A stretch of 36,473 bases of DNA from Streptosporangiaceae bacterium (GTDB taxonomy: Bacteria; Actinomycetota; Actinomycetes; Streptosporangiales; Streptosporangiaceae). Within the stretch, counting starts at the first letter, position 1, and each line of letters starts with the position of its first letter. Positions 1 through 8,462 of the stretch are shown one piece after another. Location: contig JASHOL010000508.1 in assembly GCA_030041135.1 (NCBI GenBank), forward strand, positions 1-36,473. The letters are read 5' to 3'. Below the pieces are notes generated by a model. The model was not told the DNA's origin. It saw only the letters and a list, made by a program, of their open reading frames with translations, and did not search any database. A program made the position numbers and the translations under genes.

Positions 1-2
1 TC

Positions 3-329
3 GCCGTGCACCTGCAGGAGATCGGCGCCGGCAAGACCTACGCCCAGCTGTCCACCGAGGCAATGGCCCTGCCGACCACCAGCCCGAAGTACGTCGCGCT
101 TGAGGGCCAGGTCCAGACCGTCTTCCGCGGCGACGCGCTGCGCAGCATGCTGCTGAACGCGTTCGGCTGGTGGAAGGTCTCCCAGATCAGCTACATCATC
201 TCGCTGGTCGCCTTCGGCCTGGGCGCCATCACCCTCGGCGCTGGCGTGTTCGGCCTCGCCTGGTCAGGGTTCAAGCGGGAGGAAGCCGAAATCGTCCAGC
301 ACGCTCGCGAGACTGCCAAGACCGCATGA
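3..329 (+). CDS. Hypothetical membrane protein, 5'-truncated by the window edge
   Basis: The reading frame is open from the first full codon in the window, so this is probably the C-terminal part of a longer protein. A GTG at 6 could be read as a start but has no room for a visible ribosome binding site. The visible part has a soluble stretch, then one or two hydrophobic segments (roughly residues 57-87, around ISYIISLVAFGLGAITLGAG). It ends in a short charged tail (FKREEAEIVQHARE) that is probably cytoplasmic. I do not recognise the family. The gene is convergent with the FDH operon and separated from it by a terminator-like hairpin, so there is no strong reason to link it to formate oxidation. 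Confidence 0.6.
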   Translation, partial: AVHLQEIGAGKTYAQLSTEAMALPTTSPKYVALEGQVQTVFRGDALRSMLLNAFGWWKVSQISYIISLVAFGLGAITLGAGVFGLAWSGFKREEAEIVQHARETAKTA

Positions 330-372
330 GACCCGTCCGGCCAGATCACAACACCATCCACTCCCCCGGACG

Positions 373-405
373 TCCGGCCGGTGCCCGCAAGGGTGGCCGG
401 CCGGA
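373..405. terminator. Terminator-like hairpin between convergent genes
   Basis: A nine-base-pair arm TCCGGCCGG (373-381) pairs with CCGGCCGGA (397-405). An inner CCC/GGG pairing closes a GCAA loop. There is no U-tract, as is common in high-GC actinobacteria. The hairpin lies between the partial plus-strand gene and the end of the FDH operon and could stop transcription from both sides. The rest of 330-553 shows nothing else I can name. Confidence 0.45.
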
Positions 406-553
406 TCGCTGAACGCCACAGCACGGCGATGCCTCCCGCCATGCGGCGCAGGCGGGCAGAGAGCGGGCGCTGATACTCAGCCACCAGGGCCACTGCATGG
501 TCCGGCAGCTACCGTCAGCGCCCGCCAAGCCATTCCCGGACCGTGGTACGAAG

Positions 554-1462
554 CTAAGCGGCCGGACGCTGGCTCGCCACGACGTACTGCGGGTCGGCAG
601 CGGATGCCTTGCCGGCCCGGAGCACGCCGATCTTGGCGCAGATCCCGCCCCCGGTCAGGAGTGCCGCCGACACCGCCGCCGCGGCACGCGAGCGCCTGGC
701 CGCAAGCGCCACAACCCCGCCGCCGAGGGTGAGATACCGAGCCATCGCGAGCACACGGCCGCCGTCCCCGGTCCGGTACGGCTCTCCGGCCGGCCCCGGC
801 CTCGTCTCCAGTCCGTAACCGGCCGCGCTCTCGACCGCAGCCCCGATCATCGCAAGTCTCCACGCCGCGTCGAAGTCCCGGCGATCGGCGGAAACCGCGC
901 TGGCGGCCAGGCCCGCTGCTCCGGCCGCCGTCATGGCGCCGCCCGCGAACAGCAGCGTGATCTCCCGGTGCGCCTCGTGCCAGGCCGGCACCGCGGTATT
1001 GCCGAACAGGACGCCCGGGTAGGCAGCCAGCAGCGGGCCGGTTACCGCGGATCCGGCGCCTGCCAGCGCGCCGAGGCCGGGCAGCAGGCCGGTGACCTCC
1101 GAGGCCGCGGCGGCCGAAGCCAGGCCCGAGTGGCTCGCGAGGATCCATGAGCCCATGCTCATCGGCGAGGTCGGCTTGGCGACCCGCAACATGTTCAGGA
1201 ACCGCTCAGGCCGGCCGAGTTCGGCCGTAAGGAACGCCCCGCCCGCGTATGCCCCCAGAGCCGACGCCAGCCGGGCCGTGCGAGCCAGCGACCGCCGCCC
1301 GGTCGCATGCGCCAAAGCCCCCACCGTCGCCAGCGCGCCAGACAGCTCACCCAGGAACAGGTAGGCGGGCAGGTGCGGCTCCCGCCACCTCGTCACCTTC
1401 AGAATCGGCTTGCCGTAGTAGGAGCGGAACTCGGCCGGCGGGACCTGCAGTTGCTCGCTCAC
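554..1462 (-). CDS. nrfD: NrfD/PsrC-type membrane anchor subunit of formate dehydrogenase
   Basis: The product is a 302-residue, Gly/Ala-rich polytopic membrane protein of the NrfD/PsrC family. This family anchors molybdoenzyme and Fe-S subunits in the membrane and usually passes electrons to the quinone pool. The N-terminal part (EFRSYYGKPILKVTRW, then PAYLFLGELSGALA) and the segment AELGRPERFLNMLRV are typical of the family, and I count about eight hydrophobic segments. The GTG start is at 1462, preceded by GGGAGG. It overlaps the stop of the upstream Fe-S subunit gene by four bases (GTGA), which implies translational coupling as the last gene of the three-gene FDH operon. A longer in-frame reading exists, but it only runs through the Fe-S gene in another frame. 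NrfD is used here instead of the four-helix cytochrome b gamma subunit of E. coli FDH-N. Confidence 0.88.
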   Translation of the reverse strand: MSEQLQVPPAEFRSYYGKPILKVTRWREPHLPAYLFLGELSGALATVGALAHATGRRSLARTARLASALGAYAGGAFLTAELGRPERFLNMLRVAKPTSPMSMGSWILASHSGLASAAAASEVTGLLPGLGALAGAGSAVTGPLLAAYPGVLFGNTAVPAWHEAHREITLLFAGGAMTAAGAAGLAASAVSADRRDFDAAWRLAMIGAAVESAAGYGLETRPGPAGEPYRTGDGGRVLAMARYLTLGGGVVALAARRSRAAAAVSAALLTGGGICAKIGVLRAGKASAADPQYVVASQRPAA

Positions 1463-2388
1463 CCTGACCTCCCTGAGAACGCGACCGCGACGCCCGCGAC
1501 GAGCACGGCCGCCGCTGCGCCCGCCCACCGCCACATCCGCGGCAGGTCCCTCGTCGTGACCACCGGATCCGGCGGCAGGCCGTAAACCTCTGGATCGTCG
1601 AGCAGCAGGAAGAACGCCCCGCCCCCGCCGATACCGTCCTCGGGATCGTCCAGGTAGAGCCTGGCCCGCGTCTCCCCGACAGCGTGCAGTTCCTCGAGCC
1701 GGGACTGGGCGATTGCCCGCAGTTCGTCGAGCGGACCGAACTGGATGGAATCGGTCGGGCAGGACTTGGCGCAGGCAGGCTCGAGGCCGCCGCGCAGCCG
1801 GTCGTAGCACATCGTGCACTTCCAGGCCCGGCCGTCGTCCTCGCGCCGGTCGATGACGCCGAATGGGCACGCCGACACGCAGTACGCGCAGCCGTTGCAC
1901 ACGTCCGGCTGCACGATCACGGTGCCGTACTCGGTGCGCACCAGCGCGCCCGTCGGGCACACGTCAAGGCAGGCCGCGTGCGTGCAGTGCTTGCACACGT
2001 CGGAGGCCATCAGCCAGCGGGTGGCCGCGTCGGGGCCGTCCGCCCCGTGCGGCCCGTGCGGCCCGTCAGAACCGTCCACGGGGACTGCCTGCTGCGTAAT
2101 CAGCTGCGCTGCGGGACCGTTGGCCGGGACCTGCTGCTCGATGAATGCGACGTGGCGCCAGCTGTTCGAGCCCAGTGCGCCCGTGTTGTCGTAGGACATC
2201 CCGGTGAGCGTCAGCACGTCACTGTCCGGCTCGGGCAGGCCGTTCCATTCTTTGCACGCCACCTCGCATGCCTTGCAGCCGATGCAGACGCTGGTGTCGG
2301 TGAAAAAGCCGACTCGCTCGGGGTGCTCGGCGTAGCCGGCGTCGCCGGAAACGTCGGCAAGCGGCCCGTAAAGCCGATTAGCCGTCAC
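1459..2388 (-). CDS. fdhB: Formate dehydrogenase iron-sulfur (beta) subunit, four [4Fe-4S] clusters
   Basis: The 309-residue electron-transfer subunit carries four Cys-rich cluster motifs in order: CIGCKACEVACKEWN (near residue 35), CKHCTHAACLDVCPTG, CNGCAYCVSACPFG, and CTMCYDRL...CAKSCPTDSI. This arrangement is typical of the FdnH/HybA-like ferredoxin subunits that take electrons from the molybdopterin subunit to the membrane anchor. A single C-terminal hydrophobic helix (MWRWAGAAAAVLVAGVAVAF) should fix it to the membrane, as in FDH-N. The GTG start at 2388 has a strong AGGAGGG eight or so bases upstream and overlaps the stop of the catalytic subunit by four bases. A DGSDGPHGPHGADGPD linker between clusters I and II is lineage-specific padding. 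The function is secure, although the physiological acceptor is inferred. Confidence 0.93.
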   Translation of the reverse strand: MTANRLYGPLADVSGDAGYAEHPERVGFFTDTSVCIGCKACEVACKEWNGLPEPDSDVLTLTGMSYDNTGALGSNSWRHVAFIEQQVPANGPAAQLITQQAVPVDGSDGPHGPHGADGPDAATRWLMASDVCKHCTHAACLDVCPTGALVRTEYGTVIVQPDVCNGCAYCVSACPFGVIDRREDDGRAWKCTMCYDRLRGGLEPACAKSCPTDSIQFGPLDELRAIAQSRLEELHAVGETRARLYLDDPEDGIGGGGAFFLLLDDPEVYGLPPDPVVTTRDLPRMWRWAGAAAAVLVAGVAVAFSGRSG

Positions 2389-5300
2389 GATCCCTCCTGA
2401 GGGCTAGCCGCCCAGCTGTCCAGCGGGTCCAGCCCGGCCTGACGCCGGTAGGAATCCACCAGCTCGATCAGTGCGGCACCGCGCGGCCGACGCCCGGCCC
2501 GGACGTCGCAGGTGGCCACCTTGCTCTCCTGAATCAGCACGTTCGGGTCGAGCGCGAACGGAAGCAGGTCGTTTACGACGTCGCCAGTGACCAGGCCCTC
2601 GCTGCCCCAGTGATAGGGCAGCCCGACCTGGTGCACGACCGCGCCGTCAGCCAGCCGCAGCGGCCGCATCCGGCGGGTCACCAGCACCCTGGCCTCGATC
2701 GCGGCGCGCGCGCTGATGATCGTCGCCCAGCCGCCGTTTTCCAGCCCACGCTCGGCGGCCAGCTGCGGCGATACCTCGCAGAACAGCTCGGGCTGCAGCT
2801 CAGACAGGCGGGACAGCGTGCGGCTCATGCCGCCGGCCGTGTGATGCTCGGTCAGCCGGTAGGTGGTGAAGATATAAGGGTATGTGGCCGCGTGGCCCGC
2901 GAGCTGCTCGCTCGTTGCCGGGTCCCGCGGGTACAAGACGCTGGCCGGACTGGTGTCCTGCTTATAGACGTCGTTGCGCACGGGAGACTCGGCCGACTCG
3001 TAATGCGTCGGCATCGGCCCGTCCTTCAGGCCAGTCCACACGAACAGCGCGCCCTTGCCGTCCCGCTGCATGATGAACGGGTCGGTACCAGCCAGCGCGG
3101 CGGGCCCGACCGCGCCGTCAGGCGGGATGTAGCCGGGAGACTTGGTCTTCTCGAAGTCGGGCACATCATGCCCGGTCCATTCGCCCTTCTCCTCGTCCCA
3201 CCAGACGTAGCGCTTCTTCTCGCTCCACGGCTTGCCCTGCGGATCAGCCGACGCACGGTTGTAGAGCATGCGCCGGTTGGCCGGCCAGGCCCAGCCCCAC
3301 TCGGCCGCCACCCAGGACTGCTCGCTCTGCGGCTTGCGGCGGGCGGTCTGGTTCACCCCGCCCGCGTAACAGCCGGAGTAGATCCAGCAGCCGCACTGCG
3401 TCGAGCCGTCCGGCTTCAGCTCAGCGAATCCGTTCAGCAGCGTGCCGTCGGGCCGACGTCCGTTGATTTCCTGCAGCACCGCCTCGGCGTCCGGCTCAGC
3501 CTCGTCGCCGGTCTCTGGGTAATCCCAGGAGAGGCTGCGCAGCAGCCGGTCCCGCTCAGCGTCGGACTCGGCCACCCTGACCCGGATCCGCTTGCCCAGG
3601 TGGTAGGCGAACCACAGGTCGCTGCGCGCGTCGCCGGGCGGCTCGAGCGCCTTGTGGTGCCATTGCAGCATGCGCTGGGTGTTGGTGAACGTGCCGCCCT
3701 TCTCGACGTGCGACGCGGCCGGCAGGAAGAACACTTCAGTGCCGATCTGTTCGGTCGCCAGCTCGCCGGTGGCGATCTCAGGGCTGTCCTGCCAGAACGT
3801 CGCGCTCTCGATCACCGCGAGGTCGCGCACGACCAGCCAGTCCAGCTTGGCCAGCGCGAGTCGCTGCAGCCGTGATCCGGCCGACCCGACCGCCGGGTTC
3901 TGGCCCCACAGGAAGTAGCCCTTGACGCCGCCCTCGATCATGTCGAGCACCGTCCGGTACGTACCGTGATCCCCGGTGAGCCTGGGCAGCAGCGGGAACA
4001 GGTAGTCGTTCTCCGCCGTGGCCGCGTCGCCGTACCAGGCCTTGAGCAGGCTGACGAGGTAGGCGCGCTTGTTGCCCCAGAAACCGGTGTCGGGCAGGCG
4101 GGTCAGATAGTCGTCCAGGGTCTCGTCCTCGGCCCGCGGCATCGGCAGGTAACCGGGCAGCAGGTCGAACAGGGTGGGGATGTCGGTGCATCCCTGGATG
4201 CTCGCGTGCCCTCGAAGCGCCATGATGCCGCCGCCGGGACGGCCCATGTTGCCGAGCAGCAGCTGCAGGATCGCCGCAGTGCGGATGTGCTGCACGCCGG
4301 TCGTGTGCTGGGTCCACCCGACCGCGTACACCCAGGCCGTCGTGTGCTCGCGGCCGCTCGCCGCGACCAGTGTCTGCGCCAGCCGGGTGAAGTCGGCCTC
4401 GCTGATCCCGCAGACCCGCTGAACGAGTTCGGCGTCGTACCGGGAGAAGTGCCGCTTCAGCACCTGGAACACGCAGCGCGGGTGCGCCAGCGTGAGGTCG
4501 CGCTCGCCGGTCGGCTTCCAGGTTGAGTTGTCATACGTCCTGGTGACCGGATCGTAGCCAGAGAACAGCCCGTCGCTGTCCTCGGCGTCATGGTAGTCCG
4601 CGGGCAGGATGTCGGCCGCGTTCGTGTACGCGGTGACGTACTCGCGGAATTCGTGCCCGCCGGACAGCACGTAGTTCACGAGCGCGCCGAGCAGCACGAT
4701 GTCGCCGCCGACCCGGCTAGGCACGTGGACGTTGGCCAGCGCGCTGGTCCTGGTGAACCGCGGATCGATGTGGACGACCGTTGCGCCGCGCGTCTTAGCC
4801 TCGACTACCCACTGGAATGCGACCGGGTGGCACTCGGCCATGTTGGAGCCGCAGATCACGATGCAGTCGGAGTTGGTCAGGTCGCGCGGGAACGTCGTGG
4901 CGCCGCCGCGGCCGAAGCTTGTCCCCAGACCGGGGACGGTGGCGGAGTGTCATATCCGCGCCTGGTTCTCGATCTGGATGGCTCCGAGCGCCGTCCAGAG
5001 CTTTTTCATGAGGTAGTTTTCCTCGTTGTCCAGCGTCGCACCGCCGAGGCTGGCGATGCCCAGGGTGCGCCTGACCGCCTTGCCATCGCGCACGTCCTGC
5101 CACGTCTGCGCCCTGGTGGCCACGACCCGGTCGGCGATCATCTCCATCGCCGCCTCGAGGCTGAGCGGCTCCCAGGCCTTGCCGAACGGCCGCCGGTACA
5201 GCACCTTCGCCTGCCGGGAAGGGGTGGTGACCAGCTGCTTGCTCGCCGCGCCCTTGGGGCAGAGCCGACCACGCGATACGGGCGAGTCCGGATCGCCCTC

Positions 5301-5525
5301 GATCTGGGTCACGGCGTCCTTGCCCTCGACTGCGGACACGTAGACCTTCTGACCACAGCCAACCGCGCAATACGGGCAGATCGAGGCAACGACGCGATCC
5401 GCTGAGGCAGTCCGCGGCGCGGCCGCCTCGGTGTGCGGAGAGCGCACGGCTTCGCCGCGGCCCAGCCGGTCGCGCCCGGTCAACTGGCGCAGCGCAGGCC
5501 ACCTGGCGATCCTGATCGACTCCAC
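2385..5525 (-). CDS. fdhA: Selenocysteine-containing formate dehydrogenase catalytic (alpha) subunit
   Basis: This is a molybdopterin (bis-MGD) formate dehydrogenase oxidising formate to CO2. Read through one in-frame TGA at 4950-4952, it is a single protein of about 1046 residues. Without readthrough it looks like two separate ORFs (about 5582-4950 and 4859-2385). The N-terminal [4Fe-4S] motif is present (CPYCAVGCGQ ... RLCPKG). The context around the TGA is ENQARI-U-HSATVPGLG, then FGRGGATT, matching E. coli FdnG (ARV-U-HGPTV) and placing Sec at about residue 192. Downstream come the molybdopterin-binding domains (CGSNMAECHP, WGQNPAVG, GTFTNTQRMLQWH) and a C-terminal MGD-binding domain. A SECIS hairpin follows the TGA directly. 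I chose the start at GTG 5525 from the expected family N-terminus. TTG 5537 and TTG 5582 are alternatives, and no start has a convincing ribosome binding site. No Tat twin-arginine signal is visible, so a cytoplasmic-side location is likely. Confidence 0.93.
4921..4952 (-). promoter_or_regulatory. Bacterial SECIS element with its UGA selenocysteine codon
   Basis: Read on the minus strand, TGA (4952-4950) is followed after 18 bases by GGTCT. These five bases form the loop of a perfect six-pair stem, GTCCCC/GGGGAC (4926-4921 with 4937-4932). In E. coli fdhF the SelB-binding loop is also GGUCU, and as I recall the sequence it also begins 18 bases after the UGA. Sequence, spacing and shape therefore agree with a functional SelB recruitment site inside the coding region. 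Confidence 0.88.
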
Positions 5526-5626
5526 GTCCTCATCCAAGCAACAGGCGGCCCGCACAAGCAAGGCCGCCCCCGGCCCGCGCAATCCGGGCTCAGGTCAACG
5601 ACATTCCGGGTAAGAGCATTTGTATC

Positions 5627-5733
5627 GTAGTACGAGCGTTACCCAGGCGCCCGGATCGGCGGCCGGCCGCAACCGTGGTGCGGTTAACCGAATCAATACC
5701 GTGGTACGAGTGTCACTCGGGCGCCCGGAGCGG
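5627..5733. repeat. Pair of 33-bp imperfect direct repeats in the divergent fdh intergenic region
   Basis: Two copies, 5627-5659 and 5701-5733, match at 27 of 33 positions and share GGTACGAG/AGTACGAG and GGCGCCCGGA. They start 74 bp apart, about seven helical turns. They lie between the leftward fdhA gene and the rightward membrane-protein gene. The phrase ACCGTGGTACGA recurs at the far end of the operon near 539. They may be operator sites of a shared regulator. No protein is assigned. Confidence 0.5.
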
Positions 5734-5776
5734 CGCCCGGTAGTGCGGAAGGTGTGCGCGCGGCCGCGGGGGTTGA

Positions 5777-6397
5777 ATGTCCTTGTCGCTAGCCCAGTCA
5801 GTCGTGAGCCTGCCGACGACGCCCTTTGTACCGATTGCGGTCGGTTTCTTCGGCCTCGGCACCGGCTACCTGATCTACGGTCCGCAGGAGCTGTTCGGTT
5901 ACCCAAGGCGCGACCCGAGGGTCGACTTCTCCATGGGCATGTGGGGCATCTGGATGCCCGGTTTCATGCAGTTCGTCACCGGCGTCTACCTGTTCCTCGC
6001 GCTTACCCTGTTCGGCACGCTTAAGGCGGCACCGCTATATATGGCCGCGCTCGCCTTCACCGCGTACGGCGTCCACTGGTTCGCCCTCGGCTGGAACCGG
6101 CTGCACGGCGCTGATCCGAGGCCCAACGTGGGCATGTCCGTGGCCTTCCTGCTCATCTCCATCCTCGGGATGATCGTCTTCTTCAAGGCCGGAGACCACC
6201 CCGTCGGCGGTCTGTTCATCGGCCTGACCGGCGTCTACATCGGTGAGTTCTTCGCCAACATGGTGGACCTTCCACGCTTCGCCAATCCGGGAGAGAAACT
6301 GCTCGGAATATTCCACCTCGGCACCGGGCTCTGGCTCATGTACCTGACGTGGGCCGTCGCTCTCGACACCGCAGTGAAGTGGACGCTGCCCACCTAG
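5777..6397 (+). CDS. Six-TM membrane protein, distantly GPR1/FUN34/YaaH-like; possible formate/acetate transporter
   Basis: The 206-residue protein is almost entirely hydrophobic, with six predicted membrane helices. The order of features recalls the GPR1/FUN34/YaaH (SatP) acetate-transporter family: a first helix after TPFVPIAVGFFGLG, then GFMQFVTGVYLF, then AALAFTAYGVHWFALG where YaaH proteins have the NTFGATAF/SYG/FW segment. The diagnostic NPAPLGL motif is absent, so family membership is tentative. ATG 5777 has a GGGGG stretch at suitable distance. It is divergent from fdhA and followed 68 bp later by fdhD on the same strand, so its position suggests a role with the FDH. That role could be entry or exit of formate, CO2 or another small molecule, which is inference only. 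A structural membrane subunit of the FDH is an alternative. Confidence 0.6.
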   Translation: MSLSLAQSVVSLPTTPFVPIAVGFFGLGTGYLIYGPQELFGYPRRDPRVDFSMGMWGIWMPGFMQFVTGVYLFLALTLFGTLKAAPLYMAALAFTAYGVHWFALGWNRLHGADPRPNVGMSVAFLLISILGMIVFFKAGDHPVGGLFIGLTGVYIGEFFANMVDLPRFANPGEKLLGIFHLGTGLWLMYLTWAVALDTAVKWTLPT

Positions 6398-6465
6398 CAC
6401 CTGAACTGCTCAGACCCTGGCCGCCGTAGGCTGAGCGCGACGGCTGCCAGCGAGGAGGCGATTCG

Positions 6466-7311
6466 GTGCCAGGGCGGACGGCGCGGCGGCGGGTCGTGCG
6501 CATCTCGGTGCCTGACGGCGCGCCCGCGGATGCCACCCTGAGCAGCCGGGCCGACCTGCTGGCCGCGGAGGAGCCGCTCGGGATCAGGATCGGCGGCCAG
6601 GCGGTCAGCATGACCATGCGGACGCCAGGCGACGACATCGACCTGACCGCGGGATTCCTGCTCAGCGAGGGGATTGCGGCCAGCGCCGCGGACATCGACT
6701 CGATCAGGATCTGCAGCGGCGAGCGCTGCGGCCACGGCGATCATGACGGCATGGGGAACATCGCCGACGTGATGCTGCGCGCCGACGTCCCGGCGCCGGC
6801 ATCGCGGCGGAATTTCCTCACCACCAGCGCGTGCGGCGTGTGCGGCAAGGCCAGCATCGCCGAACTGCGCGTTACCAGCGCCTATGACCTTTTCGCCGAT
6901 AAGGCCGTGGTCGCCGCGGCCGTACTGGCCATGCTTCCCGGTCGGCTCAGGGAGGCCCAGCGGGTATTCGACCGGACCGGCGGGCTGCACGCGGCCGGGC
7001 TGTTCACCGCCGACGGCGAGCTGCTGGCCATCCGTGAGGACGTCGGGCGGCACAACGCGGTCGACAAGGTGGTCGGCTGGGCAGTGCGGGGCGATCGCCT
7101 GCCGCTGGCGGGCACTGTGCTGCTGGTGAGCGGCCGGGCCTCGTTTGAGCTGGTGCAGAAGGCGGTGCTGGCCGGCATTCCGGTGCTGGCCGCGGTGTCC
7201 GCGCCGTCGTCGCTCGCGGTCGAACTGGCGCAGGAGGCCGGGCTGACCCTCGTCGGCTTCCTGCGCGGCAACTCGATGAACGTCTATGCGGGCGAGCAGC
7301 GCATCGCCTAG
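6466..7311 (+). CDS. fdhD: Formate dehydrogenase accessory sulfurtransferase FdhD
   Basis: FdhD takes sulfur from a cysteine desulfurase and sulfurates the Mo-bis-MGD cofactor before it enters formate dehydrogenase, without which the enzyme is inactive. The 281-residue protein has the family hallmarks. These are an early EEPLGIRI/MTMRTPGDDIDLTAGFLLSEG block, the CxxC motif in SACGVCGK (about residue 125), and the late GLHAAGLF...EDVGRHNAVDKVVGW and LLVSGRASFELVQKA blocks. The GTG start at 6466 is preceded by GAGGAGG with normal spacing, and the length is usual for the family. It follows the six-TM gene and is divergent from fdhA, so the locus carries both enzyme and maturation factor. Its stop overlaps that of the convergent ligase gene in the shared palindrome CTAG. 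Confidence 0.95.
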   Translation: MPGRTARRRVVRISVPDGAPADATLSSRADLLAAEEPLGIRIGGQAVSMTMRTPGDDIDLTAGFLLSEGIAASAADIDSIRICSGERCGHGDHDGMGNIADVMLRADVPAPASRRNFLTTSACGVCGKASIAELRVTSAYDLFADKAVVAAAVLAMLPGRLREAQRVFDRTGGLHAAGLFTADGELLAIREDVGRHNAVDKVVGWAVRGDRLPLAGTVLLVSGRASFELVQKAVLAGIPVLAAVSAPSSLAVELAQEAGLTLVGFLRGNSMNVYAGEQRIA

Positions 7312-8447
7312 GACCCGGCCGCGCCCGCCCACAGGTGGCGGTCGCCCGCATGCAGCCGTGCGTAGATCCGGTCCCGCAACTCGTTCGCCTCCGCGTCGGT
7401 GATGCTGCGGTCCAGCCGCCTGAGCACGACCCGGGCGAGCACGTTGTGCTGGCCTGGCCGCGCGCCGAGGCGCGCCGCGGCTTGCGCGGGAAGCTCGGCA
7501 CAGGGGGTCGACGACAGGATCGCGACGTCCTCGACGGCGTCAGCGTCCGCTCCGAGCGCCTCGCGCACCTTGTCGCCGAGGGTCTCGGCGTCCTCACTGC
7601 CGTCGACGGCGATGGACAGGTCTCGCCGGATGGCCGGCTGGCTGGAAACGGGCCGGTACCGCTGCAAATCGTGCATCTGGCCGGCGACTCTGGGGTCGAC
7701 CGAACGCAGCAGCCTGATGTCGGGAATCTCCTTGCGGAGCATGAGCAGCCGGTCAAGACCCAGGCCGAGGGCCAAGCCGGTGCAGCCGTCCAGGCCCGCC
7801 CCGGCCAGTACGTCGGGGTGGGCGAGGCCGCACTCCCAGACCTCGACCCAGTCGTCGCCGCGGGCCACGTCCACCTGTCTGCCGCCGGTCGTGTACGGGT
7901 GCGTCCTGGCCAGCTGGCGGCTCGGCAAGCCGGGCACCAGAGCGGCAAGCAGCGCGGCGATCATCTCGTCCAGGTCGCTGGCGGACAGCGGGCGCCGGCG
8001 GATCCGCCACAGGTCGAGCTGATGCGGAGTCCCGGTGTGCTGCCAGTCAATGACATCCCGCCGGTAGGCCATGCCCGGGCAGGCGAGCAGGACGTCGGCG
8101 GCGGGATCGGCAGCAAGCTGGCGCAGCGCCGTCGGCACGAGCGCGGTTGCGTGGGCCCGCAGCATGCGGGTGTCGTCGACGTACCTGGTGTAGCGCGCGT
8201 CCCTGGTGACGTCGGCCGGGTCGTATCCGAGCCGGTCGTAGTTGTCGGCTATCGGCACGATCCGCGGCCCCCGGCACCAGCGGACCTCGCACCCCGCTCC
8301 CCAGGCGCACGCGAGCGCGGCGACGGCCGCGTCGACTATCAGCTGGATCGCGTGCGGGCCGTCGGCCGGGTCGGACAGGTCAGGTATCGCGAGGTCGCGC
8401 TCGAGCTGAGCCGGACTGAGCGCGGCGCGCAGAAGTTGGGCAGGCAT
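7308..8447 (-). CDS. srmL: PheS-like class II ligase with C-terminal FDX-ACB domain (SrmL-type, function unknown)
   Basis: The 379-residue protein looks like a mitochondrial-type monomeric phenylalanyl-tRNA synthetase. A class II catalytic core (about residues 80-260) has a strand resembling the PheS LLRTHTS motif (MLRAHATA), a motif-2-like region (HTGTPHQLDLW) and motif 3 (GLGLDRLLMLR). It is followed by a ferredoxin-fold anticodon-binding domain (about 280-379; RRDLSIAV ... HNVLARVVLRRLDRSITDAE). It lacks the N-terminal coiled coil of bacterial PheS and has no PheT beside it. I recall RefSeq naming such proteins 'PheS-related mystery ligase SrmL', but cannot check this here. The start at ATG 8447 is set by AGGAGG six bases upstream. 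It is convergent with fdhD and next to a selenocysteine FDH, which points to a selenium- or formate-related role. True Phe-tRNA charging is less likely. Confidence 0.78.
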   Translation of the reverse strand: MPAQLLRAALSPAQLERDLAIPDLSDPADGPHAIQLIVDAAVAALACAWGAGCEVRWCRGPRIVPIADNYDRLGYDPADVTRDARYTRYVDDTRMLRAHATALVPTALRQLAADPAADVLLACPGMAYRRDVIDWQHTGTPHQLDLWRIRRRPLSASDLDEMIAALLAALVPGLPSRQLARTHPYTTGGRQVDVARGDDWVEVWECGLAHPDVLAGAGLDGCTGLALGLGLDRLLMLRKEIPDIRLLRSVDPRVAGQMHDLQRYRPVSSQPAIRRDLSIAVDGSEDAETLGDKVREALGADADAVEDVAILSSTPCAELPAQAAARLGARPGQHNVLARVVLRRLDRSITDAEANELRDRIYARLHAGDRHLWAGAAGS

Positions 8448-8462
8448 AATGTCCTCCTGAAG

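Noticed and set aside
2610-3875. Long plus-strand ORF (421 codons) opposite fdhA
   Set aside because: It is antisense to conserved FDH coding sequence, has the amino-acid composition typical of high-GC shadow frames, and has no recognisable domain.
4950-4952. Nonsense mutation or pseudogene in the formate dehydrogenase gene
   Set aside because: The TGA is at the exact Sec position, is flanked by intact conserved sequence on both sides in the same frame, and is followed by a SECIS hairpin with the GGTCT loop.
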